Below are positions 1-12,172 of a stretch of DNA of 64,000 nt, in pieces; the stretch's first letter is position 1; each line of letters begins with the position of its first letter. Below the pieces are notes generated by a model. It did not search any database. It was not told the DNA's origin and saw only the letters and a list, made by a program, of their open reading frames with translations. Position numbers and translations under genes: made by a program. Source of the stretch: Acheta domesticus (lineage: Eukaryota > Arthropoda > Insecta > Orthoptera > Gryllidae); assembly GCA_031308135.1 (NCBI GenBank), contig JAHLJT010008756.1:62672317-62736316 (forward strand), read 5' to 3'.

Positions 1-147
1 CCTACTGACTCCTACTAACGTGAGATCCCACGCCGACCTTTATGTATGCATGTAGGTTTCCTGCGAGGTATCGCCCAACCGCGATCAGCTCAAAGCTTCC
101 ACAAGACTCCTGACATGTGTTGTAGTATTGTGCACGTAAGTGTAAAT

Positions 148-184
<37 letters not shown>

Positions 185-350
185 GAAGGGGAGAGAAGGG
201 GACAAGGGTGACAAGGGAAATATCGCCCGTGGCCCAAGGGAAAGATCGCCGTTTGATGAGGTAGGGCTCCGGCAGTCGTCTGGTATTGATGGGAGACCAC
301 GGAAAACTATCCGATCAGAGACGTCGGCCACTAGAATTGAATAACTGCCG
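1..350 (-). repeat. Copy 1 of a dispersed tRNA-headed SINE family (partial)
   Basis: Shares an ordered set of blocks with copies at 2437-2735, 5440-5895, 8575-9030, 11935-12790 and 12790-12975. On the + strand the order is a GATCC..CGCCGACC block, a TATCTCCCACCAGCGGGG-like block, a TGTGTTGTAGTGTAGTGCA block, a TG microsatellite (here 158-181), an AAGGAAGAGGAAGGAAA block, and a GATCGGAGA..CCACGGAAAACTA block. The tRNA-like head is best seen near 12700-12790 on the minus strand, so the element reads right to left. This copy lacks the head and is cut by the window start. Confidence 0.7.
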
Positions 351-2436
351 GAAAAAACCTTGTAACCCTCAAAAGTCAAATTTATCGACACACGACATTC
401 CTCCTCCTATTACAATGTGCACCCGTGTGACTCGAAAATAAAAAAGAAGAAAAAAGGAATTATTGATGATGTTTGCCAAAATAGTTTCTACATGCCTCAC
501 TCAGGCCACATACGACATTTATGCGAGGAAACCCAGCATTCCAGAAAAGTAAGAATTACGTTTTGGTCGGCAGTATTCCATTATCCTCTACTAGACAACG
601 ACTGAATTAGAACCAGCAGTTTTAACGTGGAAAATCCTTTACCGTCTAAGGACTCAAACACTAGTAAATTCATTCTGGCTGTATTATTCACTGGCTGCAT
701 CATTGACGCCTGGTCAATGATGCATCCAGTTTATTGGGAATCATACGTATGGTTTTCCACTTCAAGAGTGTGTCGTAGGTTTTTCATTAGAATCATAGTA
801 CAGAATTGTTTAACACTAGCATCAGTAGAGGTGTGGTTGGACATCCTGATCTTTACTCATCCTTCACTCTTGTTCGGGCATTTTATATTTCAAAAACAAA
901 AACAACAGAAAGAAAGAAAAATTTGTAAATAAAAGTCAAAAGTACTAGGGAACACTGTACTAGGGCACATAAACCCACACAGCCAAACTACTAACGAATA
1001 AAAAAATGCAGGTATTACCAACGTATTTAATTCTTTTGAAATAAAAAAACATGTTCATGTTCTTTCACATAATCAACTGTGTATATCGGTAATACGGAAA
1101 TAGTAATCGCAAATAAAAACCAGTTCAGGTAGGCATCACCCAAAACGGAAATTACAAACACGGAAGCTATTATTCATATGCGAACAAATTTCTTACTGAC
1201 AAAAAAGGAAAAAAAACAACAACGCTCTTCTAACAACGTTGGGCGACAGGCCTTTATCCAAGAACAGACTATGCAAGAATGCTTGTTTGAAGACGATGAC
1301 GATAACCAGCATGTCGTTAAAATTCACCTTCACGAAACTAAAGGATTATTTACAGTCAACGGAAACGACTTCTCGGGTCCTTAAAAGACTGCATGGGCGG
1401 AGTACGTATGACGAGTGAATTCCAAAGCAGAGTTCCTCCAGGAAATGCGAAAATAGCTGCTGATTGGCAGCAGGCATGACGAAAAGTAGGATACTTTTTC
1501 GAAAAGTTCCGGATAAAATTAAAATACAGATAAAACAAAACTTTGCATACACTACGGAACTCAGTATAACATTTTTAATATTTTGCTCGAATCCGTTAGC
1601 AATCCACAAATTTTTACTTTCCATTCTGGAATTAACAAAATTCATGAACTATTGAATAAATCGACGTTGTAGCAACAAAACTTGATTACTCCACTTGCTC
1701 CTCAGTAGATTGTGAGACAAAAACCATAAGACAAAAGCTATAATTTTTAAGGAGGAATATAGCAATGATTAACCCCTCGGAGACGGATTTTTGAACGTCA
1801 ACTATCAAAATAACATGATTAAAACTTTTCCCAATTATTAGACAAACACTTTTGAAGAAAAATCTCTGTAATTTTAATATTTCAAAACAATATATTTTCA
1901 ACAAGTTTCGCCACTTCCTTTCGATACTATTACAATGACTTAAATACTTTTGTTGAAGAATTATACTATTTTGAATTTGTAATATATTTTTTTGTTTATA
2001 AGTCGTATTTTATCTGTGGGATGATGACTTCTCCTCCGCTCGCATATGTCCGTTATGAGAGAGAAGGTTGGGTAATCTTACACACACGAGTTCACAATTC
2101 GGATCGGGAAAAGTGGATGGGCGGAGAAGATCGCGTACGATCTGGTGCTCTGTGTACAGTCTGCTGCTTCGGCATTCGCCTGAAACTGATCAGGGATCTC
2201 CGTTGTAGTGGAAACGATTTGCAAAGTCAAATCACCTACAGATCTGAGATCGATAAGCACCATAAAGTTGCCGATGACTCACTGCCACAAAATCGTTAAC
2301 AATAAGCAAATATTTGCCATCTGACCGAGATCGAGCTCGCAAACGCCCAATAAGACGTAGGCATGATGCGTGAGCTGACAAAAGTAGCCGAGATCTTAAA
2401 GGTGATTCGGGGCGCGTCAACAGCTACGATAATTTG
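351..2436. other. AT-rich stretch, nothing recognised
   Basis: No open frame here has recognisable protein motifs, and I saw no splice-bounded exon. The part at 2150-2230 weakly resembles the GATCGGAGA part of the SINE family, too weakly to call a copy. Confidence 0.5.
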
Positions 2437-2735
2437 TCCCGTAAGTGTAGTGTACGTTTTCCTCGGGCGTTTGCGGTGTTCTCGTCGTATGGTGAGATCC
2501 GGCGCTGATCTTCCTGTCGGTTGGCGGGGTTTTCTCTAACCAGGTATCTCCCACAAGCGGGGTACCGCCCCCGCTGAGACAGGCTCTGATCTCCCGACCG
2601 GTCTCCCTACATATGTGAGAGTGTAGTGCATGTAAATGTAAAGGGTAAGGGATAAGGATGAGACAGTAAGGGGTAAGGGTGGGACAAGGAAGAGGAACGA
2701 AAAATTGCGAGCGGTCCCTGGCCCGTTTTTTTCGA
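2437..2735 (-). repeat. SINE family copy 2 (lacks tRNA head)
   Basis: Runs from the AAGTGTAGTGTACGTTTTCCTC block through GATCCGGCGCTGATC, the TATCTCCCACAAGCGGGG block and the AAGGAAGAGGAA block, and stops abruptly at a T-run near 2730. The right-hand tRNA-like part is missing. On the minus strand this is a 5'-truncated copy, as target-primed insertion would produce. Confidence 0.7.
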
Positions 2736-4480
2736 CAATGAGAATATCCCAGAGGGAACTGCAGAAGAATTATGCCAATAGATTTGTCTTGTCTAAAAGA
2801 ATCCAATGAACGACTATGTCGAATGACACGTGCTCTATATGTGTCCGAGAGTCTAACCGTCGAAGACAAACTCTAGCTTTAACGTTACAACCAGAAACTC
2901 CGTCTCAGGCACTTGTTTTCTTTGCTTGCTCCAGGCAAAACGTACCGATCCCATGAGACCTCTTTGAGCTGCTCCACCTCGTCGATTGAAGAGCCAGCAG
3001 CACTGATCTTTCTTGATCGTCGAACATCTTTGTTCAATTTGAAGCAACGTCTGCAGATTCTTGGCTTTCACTTAACGTAACAATAGCTGGATTGCACTCC
3101 ATTGGGAATCTCCCGTTTACGGTTGTTACTAGGGAAGAACTCACTAATCATTGCAATCAATTACCTGAACTACTTTTTATTGAAATTGAAGGCTTACATG
3201 AACATCATTGAAGTGGTTGTCATTATTACAAAGTAATTTTCTTTTGAAATTTGATATTTTTATTATTAACAATACTTTACTTTTCCATGTCAGAATATAT
3301 CTACTAACCGTTGCGCGAATACCAAGTCTAAGATAAGATTGCATTACCTTTTTCAAAAAATAATGGTTTTAGGCTTTAATTAGCAACCTACTTACATAGG
3401 CAAGGTGTAATTTTGTAATTGCATTTTACAGAATATATAAAGTGCTTGTATACTCAATTTAAGGGTGAACTGAAACATTTTCGCACTCAACTTTCCAGAT
3501 TATTGACCCATGAAGAAAATTATATTTTCACATTGCAGCGTTGCTCTCAATTTCGTAATAGTATACTGGGTAACAAGTGCGTGAAACAGTTGAATCGCGC
3601 ACGAGTCGAGTTCGTCGTCTAATCGTTCGCGAGGGTGACAAAAGATGAGCAAGCGAATTGCGCACGTATTGAGTATTTTTTAATTCGCATGCGCGAAAGA
3701 TGTTTGGCTCACGGAAAACAAGCACGAAAAACCGTGTTTTGCGCACGGCGTGATAAAAAAGTCTTTTAGTCACTTATTTTTACGGTGGAACTTTGAGATA
3801 ATGAATTCTCATTCCCGCGAAAGTTTGAGTGGTCCACGGATTGGAAATAACCAATTGTTTACCAATATAACAAACCGATACAAGGGTGTGTAATAGTAAT
3901 TGCTAGCAACATTGAAAACAAAACTGATGCAGCGAACTACTTTAGTGAGGTTGATAATCAAATTTCAACAGCTTACAGAGCGTAAATACACTTCGCTTGT
4001 AAACTGAACATCCTTCAAACTTAGTTACCGCGGAATATCCAGTTTGTATATATCCAGTTAACTTCTCGAAGTCAAATTGCATCTGAATACACGCGCGGAA
4101 CTTGATGTTAGTGTGCTGAACCGATTGATGCTAGTTTTGCCATAAATTGAGGAGAACTCCTGATCTTGAAACTCGTAACTTTTCTGTGTGCAAGAACTGG
4201 TCGTAAACATTTGCAGAAGCATTGACAAGAAGACAAATGGAGTGGTTATAATTAGCCTATGATTCAGAATTTCATATTTTAATTTTTATCATCTTAGCTG
4301 CAATTAAGTGTCGCAATTGTGTCCTATGCCATGAGTTTCCTGAGTAAATTTATTTTCTTTTTAGTGATATTCATTTTCTTTTAATATAAAAGTAGTTGAC
4401 TACTTTGACTAAGCAGGATATAATTATTCCACTGCGTCAATCCCATGTTTATATTTACGCAGCCGTTTCTCAAAAGAACC
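2736..4480. other. No gene recognised
   Basis: Mixed composition with short open frames on both strands. The most code-like stretch, 2750-3075, is interrupted by stops in every frame and has no motif I can name. The rest is AT-rich. Confidence 0.4.
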
Positions 4481-5125
4481 ACGCAAAATCTGTGTGCCGC
4501 CTACGCGTTCTCGAAAAAAGCTGCGTCACCAGGAAGCTGCTCCAGTCAGCCAGCGCATTAAACAGCGAAGTTCAGGTGGGCGCAAAAGAACGTCAAAAGA
4601 ATTCTGGTTAAGAACGTTTTGGTGTAGAGATACGCTTGTTCACTTGCAGACGGACGGCTTTGAATGCACCAAATATTGGAATGGGATTTTACGTGCATTT
4701 ATAAAGAATTACTCAGAGACAGGGCAATCTTCATCATGTAATGTAATCTTACGAGCTGAGTAGGACCGTTTCACACGGATAGAACTTGCTAACGCTCCGT
4801 ATAACCAGATCAGTTCTCTTGACTAGTTGCACGTTTTGTCGAGCTCTCCTTTAGTTGGTTGTGGTAAGAGTTGAGCCGGGGGTGTGGGTTGCAAGTTTGT
4901 TGGCAATACTAAAAAATTATTCTGTTGTTAGTTGAAGATACAATTGAGTTTTTTTAATCAGGAGTGAACATTTCTAGTTTTTTTAAAGTTATTCATCTTT
5001 GTTGGTATTTTTATTCAACATTGAACTTAGTGAATAAAAGGGGGAAGAGATTCTGGAGCCCAAGAAAACGTGGGTAGATTTTACTTCTTCCTCATACGTC
5101 ACGTAGTATTTACTGTTCATTGGAG
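4480..5125. repeat. Dispersed repeat shared with 22065-22290
   Basis: Two anchors recur in the same order in both places. One is GCACGTTTTGT(C/T)GAGC followed by a CTCCTTT block. The other, about 200 bases on, is ATTCTGG..C(C/T)CAAGAAAA followed by CACGTCA and TTTACTGTT. The left half (4480-4770) has a short open frame without known motifs. This is probably a decayed transposon, class unknown. Confidence 0.45.
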
Positions 5126-5439
5126 AAAATGAACGAAACCAAATTAAATTAAATCATTACTGAGCGTAGGAGATGGAGAAGACTTGCGCATTTATGGCTC
5201 TCCCTTTCCTAGGCAGGTGATCACAGTGGTAGTTTGTCTTTTCCTTTCACTCGATGAATCACGATCACATAACATCTACTACAGGTCTAATGATTTCATG
5301 ATATAACGAGTCCAAAATCAGTTTTGACTCATTCATTCACGTACTGAAATCACCTAAGCCTTACTAATCCGAACCCGCATCCTTGATACGTGCGTACGTG
5401 CCACGCGAGTACGTTAGTGCATGGTATGTACAATTGTTG

Positions 5440-5895
5440 CCGATGTCCTTCCCCCGCTGTAACGAGATGTCTGGTGTCGACATACATGTCGGCGGGCGGG
5501 TTGGCCTCCTCCATTATCTCCACCAAAGGTGAACACTTCCAGCCGTGAAAAGCTCTAAACTCCCCTCCAGTCTCTAGTCTCCCATCATTTGTGGTAGAGT
5601 TGTGTTTGTAAGTGTGTGAGTATTAGTGTGTCTGTGAGGGGAAAGGAGGGAACAGGAATGAGGAAGGAAACAGCGCAGACTTTTGGTATAATTCTCCTAC
5701 GGAATTCACCTGCATTTGATCGCAGAATCCACAGAAAACATCTAGAGTAGCCTATCAGAGCAGCCGGTCGCTAGAATTCTCATCCAGTCAGTGATTGAAT
5801 TCGACCCAGCAACGAGGCTAAAGTCAAAAATCCTTTTCCTGCTGTCAGTCTAATCCTAGATCCTCCGGTCAACCATCCTGCAGAGAAAACGATGT
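5440..5895 (-). repeat. SINE family copy 3, diverged
   Basis: Keeps the block order of the family, including CGACATACATGTCGGCGGG, GTGTGTGAGTATTAGTGTG, ATCAGAGCAGCCGGTCGCTAGAATTCTC and the tRNA-like region with CTAATCCTAGATCCTCCGGTC. It is the most diverged of the longer copies. Confidence 0.65.
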
Positions 5896-7240
5896 TGCCG
5901 TAGAGCTATCGCAGCCGCGTTTACCAAGTGGTTGTGGCTACGTCTGCTTATCATAGCACCACCTATTCTAACATTCAACCCATCCTAAATCATTTATCAT
6001 CTATCATCTTTATTCACCCTTCACTGTCACCCTGCTAACAGGAATATAGCATCAACCCTAATACATCATATTAGATTATCTTGTGTGTCCCGGAAGGTTG
6101 AAACGCGTACCCTTCTCCAATAGTTTACTGATAGCTGAAATTCAGTAATGGTAATAGCGGCTCTTGGCTTAATGAAGAGATGTCCAAAAAATACACTAAC
6201 AAAGATCTCATGTGCAACAAATAAATGAAACATTTTACGTAATTTTTTCACTGTTTTTTTTCATTTTTGTGGTAAATTAACCTACAAGGATAAAAAAATA
6301 TTCATTTATTGGTCTCTAATCACAAAACTTTCGATCTGCTGGCCAATATTTGACGATCACCGCTAAATGGCGCTCTAAATTTTGGCTTCCATCTTTATAA
6401 AGACGAGCAAAGTTTCTACTATTTCAGTCAAAATAGTATTATCTTCTAATACGTTAAGTTTCTATTGGAAACCTAATGTTCGATTACATAAGTGTTTAAT
6501 GTGATACATTATCTATAACATGCCTCACAGTATACAACTAACACCTCTTCTAAATTATCAGGCTGGAATCTGTGTGTTTAATCACTCAATGATTTTATAA
6601 GCAACAATGATGTTTCTATTTCTACACTTGTGTTTGGCGCACACGAGAATTCTCATTAAGGAGGTAATTGACAGTGAATAAATTGAATCGCCGTGAAAGG
6701 TTTAACCAGTTATATTTTTTGTTGAAGAACAAAATCAGATGTCATTTGGTCGAATGGTTCATCGAATTTATTGGCACCTTATATTCAGGTTAGCATGAAT
6801 GGCCAACTCGAGATTATTTCTACAAAGATTTCTACGATTTCTTCGAGTACTTTTTTTGTAATTTAAGACAATCGCTAGTGCTACGAAGCGATGATGACGT
6901 TCTGAGAAAAGAATTGTCTCTCCTTCGCCTTCGAAACACGCCTGTAAGTAGCCAATATTATATTAAACAATCTAAAAATCAGGTAATTAACGGACGAATA
7001 GACATTTTAGGTCCTCATACGGATGTATTCATTTTAGGTTTCAAAAAAGTGGTTCCTGTAATATTATAAAGTCATGGAATATACATATAATTAATTTCGA
7101 GAGTCTACGTCAAAAGAGTAAGAGAGGCATTTACCTGATAAATAATATTTGCTCATCGGTGAATATTCCCCATGTGAAAAATCCATAGAAACTATACAGT
7201 GATGCTAAAAGCAGCACGTACTTTCTCGCCCGTTCTTTCA
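5896..7240. other. No gene recognised
   Basis: AT-rich, with one short open frame at 6878-7069 that lacks recognisable motifs. Nothing else stands out. Confidence 0.45.
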
Positions 7241-7850
7241 CATATAATTTCGCCAAAAGTACTAAAGTTTTCGAAAACTTGTACATGACCTAATTTCAGA
7301 AACACCTTTAAAAGACATATTTCGTTAAGGGAAAAAATCTTCATCTTCATAGTAGTAGAAAGACGCCGCAAAACATTTTTAATTTTTGCGATTATGGAAA
7401 AATCATGATTTTCAACGAAAACTAGACCTACACCATTCTCTTAAACACTCTTTACACCTTCCAACAACCAAATTTATTTAAAAACCATGGAACAATTTTT
7501 TCGAAAATTTTGAAAATGTCCCAGAGGCTTGATGTAAAGTACCCCCCAAAATTAAGATGTCGATTTCAAATTCAATAGGCCGCGCTATCAGCCAGATCGA
7601 TTGAGGAATATCAGTTTTGCAGAAAATCTGCTGAACGGTTTAGCCCCCAGCGTTGTTTACAGACGGTCGGACAGACAGACGGTCATTCGATTTTTAGGTA
7701 TCAAGAACGCAGAACACATGGATTCGGGCTAAACCACAAGTTAAAATATTTTTCTAAATTTAGCAAGTGGATTTATCCACTTTTTCGTTGCTAGGGCTCT
7801 GTAATAAGAGTTTTTCTGACAAAAATTCCTTCTTTTTCTCAGCATTACAA
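7240..7850 (+). repeat. Dispersed family G (GACAGACGG-bearing), copy 1
   Basis: The same order of blocks recurs at 17525-18365, 23020-23520 and 36000-36720. The blocks are GAAAACTT..ACATGACC, a block with (C/G)GCTTCATGTAAAGTACCCCC, an oligo-GACAGACGG block (7665-7690), GGTATCAA, GGCTACACCAC-like, TAATTTAGCAA..TTTATCCAC and CAGCATTAC. No coding potential is seen. Probably a non-autonomous transposon or the non-coding part of a larger one. Confidence 0.65.
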
Positions 7851-7900
7851 AACTTTATCTGTACTGCGTAAGCGGTAGCGAGAAAACAAAAATTCTACAG

Positions 7901-8187
7901 GAAGTCTGAAGCACACGTATCGAGCTCTTCGTGAAATCTTTTGTCGCTGCCTCTGCTGCCCGCATGACCCCGGCGTCCTGCCGCCCCCGCTGAGCGCGTT
8001 CGATATCTCGCAGAGGTCCGAGCCGCTCGCCGCCTTTTGTGAGGACGAAGCCACTCAGAGCGCGCTGTGGAACTTCCAGGAACTGCCGACGTCGCTCCAA
8101 GCGTGCCGCTCGAGCGACGACTCCATTAACGGAGGCTGTGGGCGCGCCACCTTCCCGATTTACGCACTTTTGTCGGGAAGGCGATAG
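7901..8187 (+). CDS. Possible terminal exon of a seven-transmembrane receptor (C-terminal tail)
   Basis: A GC-rich open segment of about 95 codons follows an acceptor-like TTCTACAG and ends at TAG 8185-8187. It begins SLKHTYRALREIFCRCLCCP. That pattern, an amphipathic basic helix followed by a Cys cluster suited to palmitoylation, resembles helix 8 of class A GPCRs after the last membrane segment. The rest is a Ser/Pro/acidic tail of about 70 residues. Third codon positions are strongly GC, unlike the AT-rich exons of the other genes in the window, and local AT-rich repeats end just before it. I cannot find the preceding membrane-spanning exons. It could instead be a chance open frame in a GC-rich repeat island. 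A foldback MITE begins only 16 bases after the stop. Confidence 0.35.
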
Positions 8188-8203
8188 GCTCGGATTTGCC
8201 GGC

Positions 8204-8439
8204 TATACTTCGGTTTTTCTTTCTTGGCGCACGGGGAGGGAGTCAATAAAATGGAATATCTCACGGTATTTCGCGTCGTTCTCGGTTGTGCCGCTAGGAA
8301 CCGCATGATCGCAACTGTATCGAGCAGTGCTGGCGATCATGCGACTCCTGCCGGCACAACGGAAAACGTCGCAAAATACCGTGAGATATTCCATTTTGAT
8401 GACACCCCCCGTGCGCCAAGAAAGAAAAACCGAAGTATA
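8204..8439. mobile_element. Foldback MITE 1 (near-perfect 236-bp palindrome)
   Basis: The left arm starting TATACTTCGGTTTTTC is matched by the reverse complement of the right end over roughly 110 bases, with about a dozen mismatches and a loop of about 20 bases near 8315-8335. Both ends are TATA, consistent with a TA target duplication and a terminal repeat starting TACTTCGG. The core (GGAATATCTCACGGTATTT..GATCATGCGACT) is shared with the elements at 12173-12429 and 14563-14796. It has no coding capacity; frames open on both strands here are products of the palindrome. Confidence 0.85.
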
Positions 8440-8574
8440 GGACACGCGAAGGCAAGGTCGCTGACGCGGTAGTCGGTGGCGATTTTCGACGACAGGGATG
8501 AGGGTTTGAAACCCGCGTGAAACAGAATGTTAATGTCATGTTTTTTGATTAATTAGAGATTCGGGTGTGCCAAC

Positions 8575-9030
8575 TGCTAAGGCCATTATTCCCATAAGTG
8601 TCGTGTCTGTTTCGTCGGTGATCTTCTCCTTCCTTGGATAGTGAGATCCAGCGCCGACCTCACCGTCGGCTTGCGGGTTTTTCCCCAACGAGGTAACTCT
8701 CACCAGCGGGACAAGCTCTAAGCTTCTGACTGATCTCCCGGCATGTGTGTTAGTGTAGTGCAGGTAAGTGTATGTATGTGTAAGTAAGGGGGTAGGGTTA
8801 GGGCTAGGAAGAGAAATGAAAGATCATGCGCGATCCGTTCGTTAGGGAGCTGCTCCGGCGGGCGCCTGGTGTTGATCGGAGAAACCACGGAAACCTACCG
8901 ATCAGAGCGGCCAGCCGCTAGAATTCTCCTCCAGAGAGCGGCTGAACTCGACCTAGGACCTCCCGATTAGAGGCACTGCAGTGACATCAGTCGATACCCT
9001 GAGCATCTAAGCCTTCTGCCATGGTGGTCA
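8575..9030 (-). repeat. SINE family copy 4, near full length
   Basis: Contains all blocks of the family, including GATCCAGCGCCGACCTCACC, the GTGTTAGTGTAGTGCAGGTAAGTG block, GTTGATCGGAGAAACCACGG, and a tRNA-like head at about 8955-9030. In reverse complement the head has a box A-like TTAGATGCTCAGGG and a box B-like AGGTCGAG. This supports a tRNA-derived SINE on the minus strand. Confidence 0.7.
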
Positions 9031-9302
9031 CCCACTATGCATTAGGGCTGGGAGGTCGACAACAAAACATCAATGTTTGAAAACCTAGATCTTTAAAATT
9101 GAACCATCAATGTCAATACATCCACAGCCCAAGTACAATTTAGACACCATTTATGAAATGAATGCGGATCATTTCTATGTTTTTCGCCAACCAAGCGCAC
9201 CACCTACCCACCCAATTTAGTTTGGCATGAATGAGTGTCAACCGGTGGCGCCATGTTGCGATCAGTGCGGACCTCCGGGCACCAGCTGACGGTACATACG
9301 TG

Positions 9303-9562
9303 CGAGGGAGGATCCAGTCAATCATTTTGGAGGGGGCTATCATAGAGTTTTGTTAAGTAATAAACATTTGTTATTAAATTGTATATTATTTTTGTATTGT
9401 ACATATGAAACTATACAATATTATTTTTAAATAATTACATAATTCTAACATAAATATTTAAATCAACTTTGCCAAATAAAAGAAGGTAACAAGCGAAAAC
9501 TTTTCGCCTTTGGGGGCGGGGGCATAGCCCCCATGCCCCCCTCCCTGGATCCGCCACTGCGT
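9303..9562. mobile_element. Family M MITE, copy 1
   Basis: An AT-rich core (AATAAACATTTGTTAT, ATAATTACATAATT, TTGCCAAATA..GAAGGTAA) sits between G/C-run ends. The right end is GCCCCCCTCCCTGGATCCGCCACTGC. The same core and ends recur at 46395-46615 in the same orientation and at 33312-33560 inverted. About 250 bp, no coding capacity. The CAGTGGCGGATCCAG-type end suggests a hAT-like or related DNA transposon, not proven. Confidence 0.6.
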
Positions 9563-10025
9563 AGGTGTGTGGCCAATACCCTCCCCCCCTTTCCCCTTAT
9601 GCAATACAAAGGCGGTTATGCTTGCGGACCACGCATGTAAAGTACTGTAGAAAAAATACACTGTACACAAGAGCTCGCAGATCACATCACGTAATGGAAA
9701 GAGGCAACACCATCTCTAGGTGGTCACACGGACCCAATTGGGCGGGGAGGACCCAATTGGCACGGGGAGCGTTGAGAGGACCAGACACAAACCGCAGGCT
9801 CTGATTTAGAGTGCTACGTACCTTGAACCTACAGCAATGTGGGCCTCCCTAAATTGAGTGGCGGTTTCTTAAAGAGAAGTAGGAAGCCATGGCACTCCCG
9901 GGTAATCAGGCCAAGGAACGTATTTCTAGCATTTGTAAACAAACCAATCTGTAATGAGAATCGTGTCATCGTTCATTGAAAGTCGGCTGTGTTCCTTGAC
10001 GCTTGAGAAGGCTACTACTTCACAC
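9563..10025. other. No gene recognised
   Basis: Moderately GC-rich repeat-like sequence, including a short internal duplication of GGACCCAATTGG at about 9732 and 9749. No supported coding region. Confidence 0.4.
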
Positions 10026-10400
10026 TCTCTCAGTCTGAATCAGTGAAAAACTACTGATTGACAGTGACTATTCACTGATGGTGTGAGTTATAACCCTGCC
10101 ACTGACAATCAGTGAATTGAACTGAACAAATCAGTGAAATTGGGTCTACTTTTTGAATAAGTGAAACTTCACTGTTTGAATCAGTGAAATCTGTGACAAA
10201 CTAATTGAACGTGACGATTGAACGATCAGTGAGCGACGGTGGCGTGGCACTTTTACCACTGACAATCAGTGAAATGCTGGCCATCATTATGAAAAGATTC
10301 GCATATTCGCTGATTGCCAGCGAAACTACCCATTTCGGCTGAAGATATCAGTGACTTCGGTTCTCACTGATTGAATCAGTGACAATTTCACTGATTCAGA
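10026..10400. repeat. Cluster of AATCAGTGA / TCACTGATT dyad motifs
   Basis: Six copies of AATCAGTGA and several near copies or reverse complements fall within about 375 bases. They include a perfect 19-bp palindrome at 10364-10382 (TCACTGATT-G-AATCAGTGA). An 18-base string, CCACTGACAATCAGTGAA, occurs twice (about 10098 and 10256). The spacing is irregular, so this is not a simple tandem array. It could be subterminal repeats of a transposon or a cluster of protein-binding sites. Confidence 0.75.
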
Positions 10401-10900
10401 TTCAGAGAGCAGAAGGTGGGCTTAATGATTGTCTCAATCTAGGTTTGTGCGAATGCGTGGAAATTCGCTTAAATATGGATATTGAAGCTACCAATCAGCC
10501 TGGTAATTTAGCTACCAATCCAGTCCGAGTCTATTTATTTACATTTACTGAAAACACGATTATGTGCTTATCGGACTGAATAAATATGGTCAATTTCACA
10601 TACTTCAGTATTAGCCCTACATCAGTATCTAGATAGGTTAGCCGCCTCATTGGCGACACATCACAGCTGCGTTTGCCGTCGACCGGGGCAAGGCGCTGCG
10701 GCACGTGGTTTGCGCGACCAGTGCTACATTACAGCGCTAAAAAAACTAAACAAATAACACAAGTTTTTGGAGAATAGTTCAAAGAATATTTTGGGTGGAT
10801 CCGAAAACAAGTCGTCATTTCCCCACCAGGAGACTGAGGCGCATCGAATGACACCTCATTTGTCTCGCTGGTGACACCAATGACCCACAAAACATGGATT
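10401..10900. other. No gene recognised
   Basis: Contains a short open frame at 10379-10579 and a GC-rich patch at 10660-10740 with no recognisable protein motif. Nothing supported. Confidence 0.4.
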
Positions 10901-11480
10901 ATGACTAGGTAGAGGATTTTTATGCCTTAAAAAAATTGGAAATATGCTTTTAAAAATACGTATTTATGTCATAAAAATTTTAAATATGCACTTTAATATG
11001 CAAGTGTAATTAACAATATTCTATTTCCTGTATAAACCTTTCTTGGTAAAATTCGGGAAAAGCATGCTTGGAATGAAAAGACACATTTTGTACAAACATA
11101 AAATAATCGATCTTACTTCGCGGGAGAAATAATTAAAATAAATATTAATTTAGTGATGTATGTATATTGTATGTTTTCTTATATTTCTTCTGTCTGGTTT
11201 AAAAAAATATCGAAAAATATCCTACATTTGCACAAGTATTTTTTCATGGCCTTTTACATGACGCCATATGTTTTCAAGACAAAAACGCACAATGTGACAA
11301 GCTTTTTGTAATCAATGAACGTTCACTAATGAATAGATTCTCTGAAAAGATGAAATGTTTTAGAGATAAGTCTCTATTTTAACGAAATAAGCAAAATATG
11401 TGCCTATATGCACCAACAGGAAAATCGGCAAAATATGCACTAACATATTGATCTACATAATGTCCAATTTTAACCAAATG
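10900..11480 (+). repeat. Dispersed AT-rich element, inverted relative to 53225-53650
   Basis: The end near 11390-11450 (AAAATATGTGCCTATATGCACC..GGAAAATCGGCAAAATATGCACTAACATATT) matches, in reverse complement, the region around 53330-53420. The TAATCAATGAACGTTCAC-type and AAATGTTTTAGAGATAAGTCTC blocks also match at 53440-53500. The left end (GGATTTTTATGCCTTAAAAAAATT) is similar to about 15115-15150. Probably one transposon family, class unknown. Confidence 0.55.
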
Positions 11481-11804
11481 TTTTGCAATTTCACTTACCT
11501 ATGCTCTGAAGGAATGGAAAAAAATGTGCAAAATTATAGAAATCCGCTCCCTAATTATGACAACACGTGTTAGAGGAAGTAATTTTTTATGTATAGGAAC
11601 AAGATTTATCCGCTCGTTCGTTACCAGAGCCCGGCAAAGAGGTTCCTGCTGAAAATTCGCCGTTTGCCGGCACATTATTACAATACTTCCTCTTCTTACG
11701 AAGGGCGATAAAGTAAAAGCAACGTATTGAAGCGCCAACGTCATCTACGTGCTTTCTGGCTCTTGATTCATTGAATGATTAGTGTTTCCGAGCGCGTTAA
11801 CGGC

Positions 11805-11925
11805 TAAAGTGGTTATTCCCGCAAGTGTAGTGCATATTTTATGAAGGTGATGTTAGTGTTCTTACCCCGCTGAATGGCAAGATCCGGCGCCGACCTACAC
11901 GTCGGTTGATTGATTGTTCGTTATT
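11805..11925 (-). repeat. SINE family fragment
   Basis: Contains only the terminal block (TATTCCCGCAAGTGTAGTGCATATTTT through GGCAAGATCCGGCGCCGACC). It lies just before the longer copy at 11935 and has the same orientation. Confidence 0.6.
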
Positions 11926-12172
11926 AGGGACGCGTCAACTAGAGAGGTCATTAGTCACTTAAGTGTAGTGCATGTTTTCCTCCGAGTGGGAGGTGGTGGT
12001 GGAGATCTTTTCCCCGTTGGATGGCAAGATCCGGCGCCGACCTACCGTTGACTAACGGGGTTTTCCCCAACAACCAAGTATCTCCCACCAGCGGGGCACC
12101 GCCCCAACTGGGACAAATTCTAAGCTCCCGACTGGACTGGTCTCCCGGCATGTGTTGTAGTGTAGTGCATGT

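Noticed and set aside
9043..9130. Second hAT-like end (TAGGGCTGGGAGGTCGAC..AACATCAATGTTT)
   Set aside because: It resembles the 13483 element end but only about 60 bases match loosely and no partner end was found.
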